Positions 33,053-41,992 of a DNA stretch of 64,000 nt are shown here, piece by piece (positions within the stretch are counted from its first letter, which is position 1; each line of letters opens with the position of its first letter). The translations under genes were made by a program, and so were the position numbers. The notes under the pieces were generated by a model that worked only from the letters and a program-made list of their open reading frames with translations, did not search any database and was not told the origin of the DNA. Origin of the DNA: Rhodospirillaceae bacterium (GTDB lineage: Bacteria > Pseudomonadota > Alphaproteobacteria > Rhodospirillales > Rhodospirillaceae); contig NSIP01000009.1 of the NCBI GenBank assembly GCA_002737725.1, positions 31,755 to 95,754 of the forward strand, written 5' to 3'.

Positions 33053-34177
33053 ATGCATTATGTATTGATCGATGATTCCATCGCCTTCGACGGTTATACG
33101 TCGGCCCGACGCCCCTTAGGCGGCGCTGAGAAGGCTTTTGCTAGCCTTGGCGGCGCGCTGGTGCGGCGCGGCCACAGCGTGACTGTGCTCAATCGTATTC
33201 AGTATCCCACCTGGTGCGAAGGCGCGAAGTGGCGGCCCATCGATGACCCCCAGATCACAACAGAGGCTGATGTTGTGATTGCCTTTCGTAAGCCTGGCTT
33301 ACTCGGAACGGTCCGCCAGGCAAAAAAAAGGTTTCTCTGGGTCACGGGCCCCGCGGACTATCTCAATACACAGGGCGTAACCGATTTTTTCGATTCCTTG
33401 AAGCCAACAGTCGTATTTATCAGTCCGTCGCAAGTCTCGGGTTACAAAGGGCCTTCACCGACCGCCGTAATTGCGCCAGGTGTGCGCAGTCCTTTTTATG
33501 AAGTTGAGACCACTGAGATCGATCCATTCCCCGAGCTTGGGGGTGATTCAGCCTCGCACCCGGTAACGGCCCCGACCATTCCACCGCCGCATGCCGTGGT
33601 GACAACGCATCCGCAACAAGGGCTCGCTTGGTTGGTGGACATCTGGACAAAGATCATTCACCCCCAGCTGCCTCAGGCGCGTATGGCCGTTTACTCTGCG
33701 GCGTTGCATAAGGGAACCAAGGGCGAGGACCTCTCCGCGGAAATGAAGCCCATCCTTGATCTCGTTCAGAGCGTTGCCGATAAAAATATCGTGATTGTCG
33801 AGCCCCGCAGTGATCGCGGCATGGCCGAAGTGTATCGATCCTCACGTGTGCATCTTTACCCCAGCTTCTCGCAAGATGTCGCGTGCTGGACATTGCAGGA
33901 ATCTCAAGTGGCCGGATTGCCAGCCGTGGCGCGCATGGTCGGCGGCGCGGCTGAACACGTGATCAATGGGGAAACTGGCTTCTTGGTGCCAGATGCTATG
34001 GCATTCGGCAATGTGGCGCTCCAAATTCTGCGCGATGACAACGTCTACCAAAACCTCAGTGCAGCAGCATCTGCGCCCACGCGCCGCCGCACCTGGGATT
34101 TGGTCGCTGCCGATTTCGATGCCCTGGTGGGCGGGCCAGCGGAAGCAGCATCTCAACCTCAACCCGCCCTATCGTGA
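33053..34177 (+). CDS. Glycosyltransferase family 4-like protein
   Basis: A 374-residue GT-B protein. The N-terminal domain has the donor/acceptor loop TSARRPLGGAEKAFASLGGA and LVRRGHSVTVLNR. The C-terminal domain has HLYPSFSQDVACWTLQESQV and AGLPAVARMVGGAAEHVING, where the glutamate in TLQES corresponds to the E-x7-E element; ETGFLVPD ends the nucleotide-sugar site. Its stop overlaps the start of the heptosyltransferase-like gene by 4 bp, so both act in one pathway, probably lipopolysaccharide core or another surface glycan. The sugar is unknown. Confidence 0.88.
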   Translation: MHYVLIDDSIAFDGYTSARRPLGGAEKAFASLGGALVRRGHSVTVLNRIQYPTWCEGAKWRPIDDPQITTEADVVIAFRKPGLLGTVRQAKKRFLWVTGPADYLNTQGVTDFFDSLKPTVVFISPSQVSGYKGPSPTAVIAPGVRSPFYEVETTEIDPFPELGGDSASHPVTAPTIPPPHAVVTTHPQQGLAWLVDIWTKIIHPQLPQARMAVYSAALHKGTKGEDLSAEMKPILDLVQSVADKNIVIVEPRSDRGMAEVYRSSRVHLYPSFSQDVACWTLQESQVAGLPAVARMVGGAAEHVINGETGFLVPDAMAFGNVALQILRDDNVYQNLSAAASAPTRRRTWDLVAADFDALVGGPAEAASQPQPALS

Positions 34178-35088
34178 ATATTCTTTTTATTTCTTGGACG
34201 CGCATCGGTGATGCGGTGCTGTCGACCGGAGTACTGAGCGAATTGATCAGGCGTCATCCGGATGCAAAGATTACAGTGGTCTGTGGCCCGCTGGCCGCGA
34301 CTTTATTTGCAAACGTGCCGGGCCTCACTCGCGTTATCTCATTGCCAAAACGTCTGCTGAACTTGCATTGGTTGAGCTTGTGGCTACAGGTTGTGGGCCA
34401 GTCGTGGGGCCTGGTCGTTGATTTGCGCCGTTCACTTACCGCCTATACCGTCCTTGCGAAACAACGCCGCATTTTGGGCCGCACCGATCAAACTCAACAT
34501 CGGGTTGCTTGGCTTCCCTCGATCATCGGTCTGGCCGCTCCTCTCAACCCCCATCTCTGGATCAGCGACTCTCAGCACGCACGTGCTGCAGAGATTTTGC
34601 CCGAGGATGCACGCACATTAGTGATTGCGCCGATTGCGGCGCGCCCTGAGAAGACATGGAGTGCCGAGAACTTTGCGAATTTGGTTAGCACGGTGCGGGC
34701 GCCTGGCGCACCGTGCGAGGGCTGGCGTGTGCTGCTAGTAGCGGGGCCTGGCGAGGAAACCCAATTCCAGGCTTTGATAAAAGTAGTTCCTGCTGAGGCT
34801 TTGGTATTATTGACCGGTCACCCTGATTTGCTGGTGGTCGCAGCTGTTCTGGCACGCGCCACACTTTATATCGGAAATGATTCGGGGCTTACGCATATCG
34901 CGGCTGCGGTCGATGTGCCGACGCTGGCGCTCTTTGGTCCGACCAACCCTCAACATTATGGCCCTTGGAGCCCGCACGCTCGTGTTGTTGATGCGCCGTT
35001 GGTAGACGGAGTACGATCAATCGCGGAATTGAGTGTCGGGACTGTCGTTACCCGTGTCCGTGAGATGATGGGATCCCAGAACAGTTAG
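34174..35088 (+). CDS. Glycosyltransferase family 9 (heptosyltransferase-like)
   Basis: A 304-residue GT9 protein, the family that adds heptose to lipopolysaccharide core. Landmarks are the N-terminal NILFISWTRIGDAVLSTGVL, IAPIAARPEKTWSAENFANL and the donor-binding IGNDSGLTHIAAAVDVPTLA followed by LFGPTNPQHYGPW. The ATG overlaps the preceding glycosyltransferase stop (ATGA type). The length is slightly short for WaaF/WaaC (about 340) but both lobes are present. The next gene, a GST, starts 20 bp downstream and may be co-transcribed. Confidence 0.9.
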   Translation: MNILFISWTRIGDAVLSTGVLSELIRRHPDAKITVVCGPLAATLFANVPGLTRVISLPKRLLNLHWLSLWLQVVGQSWGLVVDLRRSLTAYTVLAKQRRILGRTDQTQHRVAWLPSIIGLAAPLNPHLWISDSQHARAAEILPEDARTLVIAPIAARPEKTWSAENFANLVSTVRAPGAPCEGWRVLLVAGPGEETQFQALIKVVPAEALVLLTGHPDLLVVAAVLARATLYIGNDSGLTHIAAAVDVPTLALFGPTNPQHYGPWSPHARVVDAPLVDGVRSIAELSVGTVVTRVREMMGSQNS

Positions 35089-35108
35089 TGGGTTAAGGGT
35101 GTAGGCGT

Positions 35109-35732
35109 ATGATCGATTTATATACCGTGCCGACGGCGAACGGACAGAAAGTCCACATCATGCTTGAGGAATGCGGGCTACCATATCAACCTCATTTGAT
35201 GGACTTGTATGGAGGAGCGCATCGCACGCCAGAGTTCAAGAAATTGAACCCATTTGCCCGCGTCCCCATCATTGTGGATCGTGATGCGCCAGGTGGTGAC
35301 TTCGCCGTTTGCGAGACCATTGCGATTCTCGAATATCTTGCCGCCAAAACTGGGCAGTTTGTTCCAACTGACCCACGCCATCGCAGCGAAGTGCAACAAT
35401 GGTTGTCCTTCGTCTCGACAAATATTGGTCCCTTATTCCGAGGGGAATACATGTTTGCCAATGTTGTGCCGGGCAAAATACGCGGCGCCATTGACTATTT
35501 TGTATCGGAAGCTGAGAAGGATTTCGGGACGCTGAATGACCACCTCGATGGCAGATCGTATTTTGTTGGAGACTCATACTCGATTGCCGACATGAACGCC
35601 TACCCTGTCGCCGCAACCTCAAGCCAGCGCCTTCCCAACGGATTGAAGCCTTACCCGAATATTCATCGCTGGGCTAAACAGATCGAGGCACGCCCAGCCG
35701 TGCAGCGAGGCATGTCTTTGTTCACGAAGTAA
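35109..35732 (+). CDS. Glutathione S-transferase family protein (Ure2p/YfcG type)
   Basis: A 207-residue cytosolic GST-like protein. The thioredoxin-fold domain starts IDLYTVPTANGQKVHIMLEE and contains the glutathione-binding elements RVPIIVD and FAVCETIAILEYLA; the helical domain ends with YSIADMNAYPVAATSSQRL. The pattern matches the Ure2-like/nu-class group, which often has thiol-reductase or peroxidase activity. It opens a run with the beta-oxidation enzyme and SDR (20-bp gap), so it may protect against or conjugate reactive acyl intermediates; that role is inferred from context. Confidence 0.93.
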   Translation: MIDLYTVPTANGQKVHIMLEECGLPYQPHLMDLYGGAHRTPEFKKLNPFARVPIIVDRDAPGGDFAVCETIAILEYLAAKTGQFVPTDPRHRSEVQQWLSFVSTNIGPLFRGEYMFANVVPGKIRGAIDYFVSEAEKDFGTLNDHLDGRSYFVGDSYSIADMNAYPVAATSSQRLPNGLKPYPNIHRWAKQIEARPAVQRGMSLFTK

Positions 35733-35752
35733 GACTGAGAACTGCAACCCAT

Positions 35753-37846
35753 ATGAGCTCACACGTTTCATTATCTTGGCACGATAAAATTGCAGTGATC
35801 ACAATTGATCATGCGCCAGTTAATGCGATCAATTATGCAATCCGCGCAGGCCTTATTCAGGTGTTGCATGACGCGACGAAGGCACCCAACTTGAGGGGCG
35901 TGGTAATCTTCGCTGCAGGCAAGACGTTTATGGCGGGTTCAGATATCCGCGAGTTTGATGCTCCACCGCGTGCGCCACTTTTGGCTGAGGTGACCGCTAC
36001 CATCGAGGCGATGGTGGTTCCTGTCGTCGCGGCTATCCACGGCACAGCCTTAGGGGGCGGCTTTGAGATTGCCCTAGGGTGCCACTATCGTGTTGCCTCA
36101 TTTGACGCGAAGATCGGCCTACCCGAAATCAACCTGGGCCTGATTCCGGGGGCAGGGGGCACACAACGGCTTCCGCGGCTTATTGGGCTTGAGCGCGCTC
36201 TAGAATGGATTCTCTCTGGACGTCATGTCTCAGCGCCTGAAGCACGAGAAGTGGGGGCCATTGAAGAGATAGCGGAAGGCCATCTGCTTGATACTGCTAT
36301 ATCAGCGGCCTTGCGTATCGCGAGTACCGGTTCCATTCGTCGCACGAGCCTGCTCGCTCTGGCTTCGAACAATCTTGTTGCAATCTTCGATGCGCAACGC
36401 AAAGCCATGGCCAAGAAATCACGCGGATTTGAAGCACCTTTAGCTGCCATTGACGCGATAGAAGCAGCACTCAAACCCTTTGACGAGGGGATGAGAATAG
36501 AGTCCGAGATATCAAACCGGCTTAAGGCCTCGGATCAGTCGCGCGCGCTGCGTCATTTGTTTTTTGGCGAGCGCGAGGTGGGACGCATCCCCGACATCCC
36601 GCAAGACACCAGGTTGCGCCATCTCGATACTATCGGTGTCATCGGCGCGGGCACCATGGGTCGCGGCATCGTCGTGGCGTGCTTAAATGCTGGTTTTCAA
36701 GTGCGTTGGGTTGATCGCACGGATGAACTTCTGGTGCGCGGCGCTGATGCTGTTCAGCAGATTTATCAACGCCACATTGAGAAGAAACGCCTTTCAGAGT
36801 CGAGCGTGGCCGAGCGGCTCGCACGACTCTCAACGTCAGCGCAGCTTGAGTCTTTGGCCACAGTCGATCTTGTCATTGAAGCGGCCTTTGAGGACATGAA
36901 AGTCAAACAAGGCTTGTTTCGTCAGCTTGATGGCGTATGCAAGCCGGGCGTCATTCTTGCATCAAACACATCGACACTTGATGTTAACGACATTGCCGCG
37001 GTGACCACGCGACCGGCCGATGTTTTGGGTATGCATTTTTTCTCCCCGGCCCACGTTATGCGATTGCTAGAAGTCGTGCGGGGAGCGCGAACTGCACCAT
37101 ACGCCGTGGCGACAGCGATGAGTTTTGGCAAGCGGATCGGCAAGATTGCGGTCTTGTCGGGAGTCTGTTTTGGTTTCATCGGCAATCGCATGTTCGAAGG
37201 TTACATTCGTGAATCGCAGATGTTGTTATTGGAAGGGGCCACGCCATCACAGGTGGATCAGGCGCTGACGGATTTTGGTATGGCTATGGGCCCTTGCGCC
37301 GTGATTGATTTGGCCGGCGTCGATGTGAGTTTTTTCACGCGCCAAGGCAACCGGGCAAACCTCCCAAATGATCCACGATATTGCGCCATTGGCGATAAAC
37401 TCCATCACTTGGGCCGCTTTGGGCAAAAAACGGGGGCGGGCTTTTATCAATACGCTGAGGGAAAGGCCGCCGATGATCGAGCCGTTCACGAGATGATCTG
37501 CGCCGAAGCCGCTCGGCTTGGCGTCAAACAACGAATGATCACAGACGATGAAATTGTTGCACGGTGTATCTACCCCTTAATCGACGAAGGGTTGCGAATT
37601 TTGGACGAGGGGATTGCGCTGCGTTCAGTGGATGTCGATGTCGTCTGGGTCGCAGGCTATGGTTTTCCGCGCTATCGTGGTGGGCCCCTGTTTCACGCTG
37701 ATCTTCTGGGTTTGCGGAATGTGATCAATGGCATGGAACGATTTGCCAAGGAATTGGGAAATGATTTTGGTTATTGGACGCCTTCACCGCTGTTGGCTAC
37801 GCTGACCGCGCAAGGCAAATTAATCAAGGATTGGAAGCCGTCATGA
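35753..37846 (+). CDS. Bifunctional enoyl-CoA hydratase / 3-hydroxyacyl-CoA dehydrogenase
   Basis: A 697-residue FadB/FadJ-like enzyme catalysing two consecutive beta-oxidation steps. The N-terminal crotonase domain has VVIFAAGKTFMAGSDIREF, HGTALGGGFEIALGCHYRVA and PEINLGLIPGAGGTQRLPRL, with both catalytic glutamates. The dehydrogenase part begins IGVIGAGTMGRGIVVACLNA near residue 297, followed by ILASNTSTLDVNDIAAV and MHFFSPAHVMRLLEVV, which contains the catalytic histidine; two C-terminal domains complete it (VCFGFIGNRMFEGYIRESQM). It resembles the peroxisomal-type trifunctional proteins. Its stop overlaps the SDR start (ATGA). Confidence 0.95.
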   Translation: MSSHVSLSWHDKIAVITIDHAPVNAINYAIRAGLIQVLHDATKAPNLRGVVIFAAGKTFMAGSDIREFDAPPRAPLLAEVTATIEAMVVPVVAAIHGTALGGGFEIALGCHYRVASFDAKIGLPEINLGLIPGAGGTQRLPRLIGLERALEWILSGRHVSAPEAREVGAIEEIAEGHLLDTAISAALRIASTGSIRRTSLLALASNNLVAIFDAQRKAMAKKSRGFEAPLAAIDAIEAALKPFDEGMRIESEISNRLKASDQSRALRHLFFGEREVGRIPDIPQDTRLRHLDTIGVIGAGTMGRGIVVACLNAGFQVRWVDRTDELLVRGADAVQQIYQRHIEKKRLSESSVAERLARLSTSAQLESLATVDLVIEAAFEDMKVKQGLFRQLDGVCKPGVILASNTSTLDVNDIAAVTTRPADVLGMHFFSPAHVMRLLEVVRGARTAPYAVATAMSFGKRIGKIAVLSGVCFGFIGNRMFEGYIRESQMLLLEGATPSQVDQALTDFGMAMGPCAVIDLAGVDVSFFTRQGNRANLPNDPRYCAIGDKLHHLGRFGQKTGAGFYQYAEGKAADDRAVHEMICAEAARLGVKQRMITDDEIVARCIYPLIDEGLRILDEGIALRSVDVDVVWVAGYGFPRYRGGPLFHADLLGLRNVINGMERFAKELGNDFGYWTPSPLLATLTAQGKLIKDWKPS

Positions 37847-38616
37847 CCGCAGATTTATTTCGTCTCGACGGACGAGTGGCCATTGTGACCGGGGCTAGTC
37901 GAGGCATTGGGCGGGCCATTGCCATCACTTTAGCGCAGTTAGGCAGCAGCGTCGTTGTTGCAAGCCGCAACCTCGACTCGTGCGAAGGAGTCGTCAAAAC
38001 GATCACTACGTCCGGCGGTCGAGCGATTGCGGTGGCATGCAATGTGGGGGAGCGCGCGCAGCTTGAGCAGATGGTTGCGGCCTGCGAGGCTCAGCTTGGT
38101 GTGCCAACCATCCTCGTCTGCAACGCGGCCACCAACCCAGTCTATGGGCCGATGGCTGATCTCGAGGATCGTGCGTTCGATAAAATTATGGCTGTCAATG
38201 TGCGCGGTAACATTACGTTGATCAACCGCACCGCCCCCGGTATGGCAGCAGCGGGTCGGGGCTCGATTGTTCTGCTGTCAAGCATCACGGGGCTTGCAGG
38301 GAGTAAAAATATTGGTGCTTACGCCGTCTCGAAGGCCGCTGACGCGCAATTGGCACGCAATTACGCTGTTGAGCTGGGCTCCAAAAATATTCGCGTGAAT
38401 TGTGTTGCTCCCGGGTTGATCAAGACCGATTTCGCCGAGGCCCTTTGGCAGGGCGAGGCTGGAAAAGCGTTTTCAGCCCGCACACCCCTGGGCCGCATCG
38501 GAGAGCCTGAGGATATCGCGGGCGTGGTGGCGTTCTTAGCGTCAGACGCGGCACGCTTCGTCACGGGTCAAACGCTGGTGGCTGATGGTGGCGTAATCGT
38601 GGCTGATCCGTTCTAG
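37843..38616 (+). CDS. Short-chain dehydrogenase/reductase
   Basis: A 257-residue classical SDR. It has VTGASRGIGRAIAITLAQLG, the CNAATNPVYGP (NNAG-like) motif, the catalytic serine in IVLLSSITGLAGSKNIG and YAVSKAADAQLARNYA (Y-x3-K). The end shows RFVTGQTLVADGGV, as in DHRS4/FabG-type enzymes. The start at 37843 overlaps the FadB-like stop by 4 bp; longer upstream frames lie inside that gene. It probably reduces or oxidises a beta-oxidation intermediate such as a 3-oxoacyl compound; the substrate is inferred from context. Confidence 0.93.
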   Translation: MTADLFRLDGRVAIVTGASRGIGRAIAITLAQLGSSVVVASRNLDSCEGVVKTITTSGGRAIAVACNVGERAQLEQMVAACEAQLGVPTILVCNAATNPVYGPMADLEDRAFDKIMAVNVRGNITLINRTAPGMAAAGRGSIVLLSSITGLAGSKNIGAYAVSKAADAQLARNYAVELGSKNIRVNCVAPGLIKTDFAEALWQGEAGKAFSARTPLGRIGEPEDIAGVVAFLASDAARFVTGQTLVADGGVIVADPF

Positions 38617-38624
38617 AAAAGCAA

Positions 38625-38654
38625 AACGGCGCCAACCTTTCGATTGGCGCCGTT
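38625..38654 (-). terminator. Bidirectional hairpin terminator
   Basis: AACGGCGCCAA/TTGGCGCCGTT, an 11-bp perfect stem, sits between convergent genes. On the minus strand it is followed by TTTTGCTTTT, so it is best suited to the DegP-type gene. Confidence 0.88.
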
Positions 38655-38671
38655 GAGGAGTGCCTAGAATC

Positions 38672-40066
38672 TTATTGAATGATCAGGAACAAATCTTCAC
38701 TGCCGCGTTTAACAGATAGCGCGACTTGACGCCCACCATCTTTCAGCGCTTTTTCGAAATCATCGACGTTTTTGATGGCTTTGCGATTTACGGCGATCAC
38801 GACATCGCGCTCGCGTAAACCTGCTTGCCATGCAGAGCTGTTGCGCTGGACGTCTTTGACAACAATTCCATTCGATTTGTCGCCTGCTTCGGGGTTCACA
38901 AAGCTGGCGCCTTGCAGCGCTTCACGTTCTTCAATGGCCGCGACTTCCTGCTTCTCTGGCGCCTTCTCAAGCTTAACCTTGACCTCTTTCTTCTGGCCAT
39001 CGCGAATGATCGTTAATGCGACAGTGCTCTCAACTTTCGAGAGTCCAATGCGGTTGCGCAGATCACTTGAGCCTTTGACCGGCTTTCCATCGAGCACGAT
39101 CGCAACGTCACCGGCTTTGAGGCCAGCCTTGTCACCGGGAGAGTCTTTTTCAACACGCTGAATCACCGCGCCCTCGCTCTGGTCAATGCCAAGATTCTTA
39201 GCCAGATCAGGTGTGAGATCGGAAATTTGAACGCCGATGCGTCCGCGGCGAACCTCGCCGTATTGTATAAGCTGTTCCATAACGTTCTTGACGATTGACG
39301 TTGGCACAGCAAAACCAATCCCGACATTACCGCCGCCATTACCGCCGAGAATAGCGGTATTCATGCCAACCATTTCGCCTTTGAGGTTAATGAGCGGTCC
39401 ACCGGAATTGCCAGGGTTGATCGCGGCATCCGTCTGGATGAAATCTTCATAGCCTTCGATATTGAGTCCCGACCGGCCCATGGCGCTGACGATGCCTGAG
39501 GTGACGGTTTGGCCGAGACCAAAAGGGTTGCCAATCGCAACGACGAAATCGCCGACTTGAAGTTTGCTCGAGTCACCAATGGGAAGGTCCGACAGGTTTT
39601 TGCCTTCGACTTTCAAAAGGGCGACGTCGGTCGCTTCGTCGCTTCCGACTTTCTTGGCGGTGTATTCGCGCCCGTCCTTTAACTTCACCATGATTTCCGT
39701 CGCCTCATCAACGACATGGTGGTTGGTCAGAATATAGCCATTCTTTGCATCGACAATCACGCCTGACCCCACCGACCGACGCTCGCGCGGAACCGAGCTC
39801 TCGGGGACATCAAAAAAGCGGCGGAACATCGGGTCTTTTAAAAGCGGGTTATCTGCCATCTCTTCTTTGGATTTCACGGCGACATTGACCACCGCCGGAA
39901 CGACTTTGTCGATCAACGGGGCCAGGGTCGGGGTTCCGTCGCGGGTCGGCATGCCAGCCAATTGGGCTTGTGCGATGGCAGGAAGCAGCGCGGCAGAACC
40001 GAACGTAACGACCAACGCGGCGCTGGTGAGCAGGCGAGTAGACAGGCGGGAGACGGGAGCGAACAT
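38672..40066 (-). CDS. Periplasmic DegP/HtrA-type serine protease (Do)
   Basis: Envelope quality-control protease/chaperone, 464 residues. The Sec signal is RLLTSAALVVTFGSAALLPA followed by IAQAQ. The trypsin-like domain has the triad: histidine in YILTNHHVVDEA, aspartate in DEATDVALLKVEG and serine in INPGNSGGPLINLKGE. Two PDZ domains follow (one starting near GRIGVQISDLTPDLAKNLGI, the other ending with VKRGSEDLFLIIQ). The ATG at 40066 follows AGAAAGG and starts just before the signal; an upstream TTG at 40093 is less likely. Confidence 0.95.
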   Translation of the reverse strand: MFAPVSRLSTRLLTSAALVVTFGSAALLPAIAQAQLAGMPTRDGTPTLAPLIDKVVPAVVNVAVKSKEEMADNPLLKDPMFRRFFDVPESSVPRERRSVGSGVIVDAKNGYILTNHHVVDEATEIMVKLKDGREYTAKKVGSDEATDVALLKVEGKNLSDLPIGDSSKLQVGDFVVAIGNPFGLGQTVTSGIVSAMGRSGLNIEGYEDFIQTDAAINPGNSGGPLINLKGEMVGMNTAILGGNGGGNVGIGFAVPTSIVKNVMEQLIQYGEVRRGRIGVQISDLTPDLAKNLGIDQSEGAVIQRVEKDSPGDKAGLKAGDVAIVLDGKPVKGSSDLRNRIGLSKVESTVALTIIRDGQKKEVKVKLEKAPEKQEVAAIEEREALQGASFVNPEAGDKSNGIVVKDVQRNSSAWQAGLRERDVVIAVNRKAIKNVDDFEKALKDGGRQVALSVKRGSEDLFLIIQ

Positions 40067-40382
40067 TTCTAATTGGGCCTTTCTTGCCGACAATTTGAAG
40101 CGGCGACCCGAGTGGTGCCGCGCCCCTAGATGTTAGCTGTTCACCCGCTCGGATCAATCGGGGTAACAGCTATTTAATATCAAGCAATCTGAGGTATTTT
40201 GAATTTGGTTGCGATAGGGGCTGGGTCGGAAATGATCTGCCAGTTCCTTTTGCGCGGTGCGTTAAACTGCGCAATTCACTTGATGAACGCATGTCATAAC
40301 TGTTGCAAAACATAAGATTATCTTGATCGCTGTGCGCGCCTATTTGCGTTACCTTATCCCCATTCAACAAGTGGAGGTTTTG

Positions 40383-40982
40383 ATGAAAAAATTACTATTA
40401 TCGATGTCTGCGTTTGCTGTTTTGGCATCCGGTCCAGCGACAGCGCATGTCGTGATGGAGAAGTGGGAGGCGAATGCAGGATTTCAGACATTCATGACAC
40501 TTGCTGTGCCGCATGGTTGCGGCTTAGCGCCAACGACAGAGGTTCGCGTCAAGGTGCCCGATGGTATTGGTGTCATTGCACCCGCCCCTGAGGCCGGTTG
40601 GAAATTGTCGTTGGTCCGCAAGAAACTTGATCAACCGCGCCCGGGCGAGGGTGGCAGAATGATTACGGAAGTTGTGGACGAAATCGTCTGGACCGGGGGA
40701 AATTTACCCACCGATCAATTGGGCCGTTTTCATTTCCTCGCCATGATGCCCAACACGCCAGGAAAAACGTTGTTCTTCAAAACCATCCAAAAGTGCACTG
40801 AAGGGGAAACGCGTTGGGTTGATACCGTCGCCGATGGCGAGCCGATCTGGAAGGTTTGGGCGCAGCCTGCGCCCTCTCCATTTGTTGAGTTGAAGGCGGC
40901 GCCAGGCCCGCAACTCGGGGCATCCATGCAGCAGATCGCCGAAGAGCGAAAGAAATTGGGCAAACCCGCAGGGCCAAAATAA
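40383..40982 (+). CDS. YcnI-like (DUF1775) exported protein
   Basis: A 199-residue exported protein. The signal MKKLLLSMSAFAVLASGPAT ends at A-H-V, so the mature protein probably starts with the histidine that binds copper in YcnI domains. Conserved YcnI elements: WEANAGFQTFMTLAVPHGCG, TEVRVKVPDGIGVIAPAPEA, GWKLSLV and WTGGNLPTDQLGRFHFLAMM. The start has GTGGAGG upstream. In other bacteria YcnI sits with copper genes; none are adjacent here. A terminator follows at 41036. Confidence 0.9.
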   Translation: MKKLLLSMSAFAVLASGPATAHVVMEKWEANAGFQTFMTLAVPHGCGLAPTTEVRVKVPDGIGVIAPAPEAGWKLSLVRKKLDQPRPGEGGRMITEVVDEIVWTGGNLPTDQLGRFHFLAMMPNTPGKTLFFKTIQKCTEGETRWVDTVADGEPIWKVWAQPAPSPFVELKAAPGPQLGASMQQIAEERKKLGKPAGPK

Positions 40983-41035
40983 CTGGGATTGGCCATGCAA
41001 GATTGGCTGGCCTGAGCAATGATTTAAGACCTTAC

Positions 41036-41089
41036 CTCCATCATCGGGCGCATCAGTATTGCGTGTCGATGATGGAGTTTCTTTTTTTG
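41036..41089 (+). terminator. Rho-independent terminator after the YcnI-like gene
   Basis: CTCCATCATCG (41036-41046) pairs with CGATGATGGAG (41067-41077), followed by tttcttttttt. The 11-bp stem is perfect. Confidence 0.92.
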
Positions 41090-41127
41090 AGGCTCAGTGA
41101 ATTTGGCTACATCTTCCATTCTGATGA

Positions 41128-41479
41128 AATCGCAACATCACGTCTATAATCTTGGTCTTTGGGGGCAATCGCGCCACTGGGATTGAAATCGTCAAAGCCC
41201 TCCAAGCCACGGGCTCTGACGTTATTGTCATGGCTCGGCCCACGGCCGATGTGACGGCCCTGAAGGGGATGGGCGTGGCCACGGTGGTTGGCCAAGTCCT
41301 CAATGCGGATTCAGTTTCGCAAGTCGTCGCAAAGGGTTCATTTAACGATTGATCTGCGCCGTTGGCGGCAGCTTGTTGGGCGGCGACGCCCACTTTGCTC
41401 TGGTCAAGAACATGGTCAACGCGACGCTTAGAGCGCATGTGCGCCGTGTCGTGATGGTTAGCGCACCGCAAGCATTGTA
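41128..41479 (+). pseudogene. Truncated NmrA-like NAD(P)-binding gene
   Basis: The frame reads ILVFGGNRATGIEIVKALQA, GSDVIVMARPTADVTALKGM and VLNADSVSQVVAKGSFN, closely matching the intact protein at 44588-45415. At about 41347 the frame breaks; the next frame continues ICAVGGSLLGGDAHFALVKN and MVNATLRAHVRRVVMVSA before a TAG at 41477. The signal peptide and the C-terminal half are missing and an in-frame TGA lies at 41125. It is therefore a decayed copy belonging to the nearby cluster of five intact relatives. Confidence 0.85.
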
Positions 41480-41525
41480 GCGGTTCCCGATGCCATCGGA
41501 AAAACCTACGTTGCAGTTGGGTAAA

Positions 41526-41960
41526 TTACTGCGCAGATCCACAAAACTTGCACTTCTTTGCCTTGATAGAAATCATTGAGGTGCAATCTGTACATTCTTT
41601 TTCCGTCGCGGCAACGACCGCTGGATTGTCGGCTGCTCTCAAACGATTCATTTGCTTCACGATCAGAAAAACTGCAAACGCGATGATGGTGAAATCGATG
41701 ATGGTGTTGATGAACATGCCATAGGCGACGACAGGGGCGCCTGCATCGCGCGCGGCTTTCACGCTGGCGAAATCGCCCTCGGAAAGGGTGAAGAACAAGT
41801 TCGAAAAATCGACCTTACCTAAAAGTACACCGATGGGCGGCATGATCACGTCGTTGACGAGTGACGTTGTGATTTTCCCGAATGCTGCACCGATGATGAC
41901 GCCGACCGCAAGGTCAACGACATTGCCGCGCATGGCGAATTCACGAAACTCCTTCAACAT
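41526..41960 (-). CDS. mscL: Large-conductance mechanosensitive channel with C-terminal zinc ribbon
   Basis: Inner-membrane safety valve that opens under hypo-osmotic shock. The 144-residue protein starts [20 protein letters not shown], with TM1 ([20 protein letters not shown]) and TM2 ([20 protein letters not shown]), both typical of MscL. The usual C-terminal helical bundle is replaced or extended by [20 protein letters not shown] followed by GSAQ, whose two CxxC pairs look like a zinc ribbon. That tail should lie in the cytoplasm and might sense metal or redox state; this is inference. Confidence 0.95.
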   Translation of the reverse strand: MLKEFREFAMRGNVVDLAVGVIIGAAFGKITTSLVNDVIMPPIGVLLGKVDFSNLFFTLSEGDFASVKAARDAGAPVVAYGMFINTIIDFTIIAFAVFLIVKQMNRLRAADNPAVVAATEKECTDCTSMISIKAKKCKFCGSAQ

Positions 41961-41992
41961 AGATCGCCCCCTCTTTGTGATTATCTGCGATT

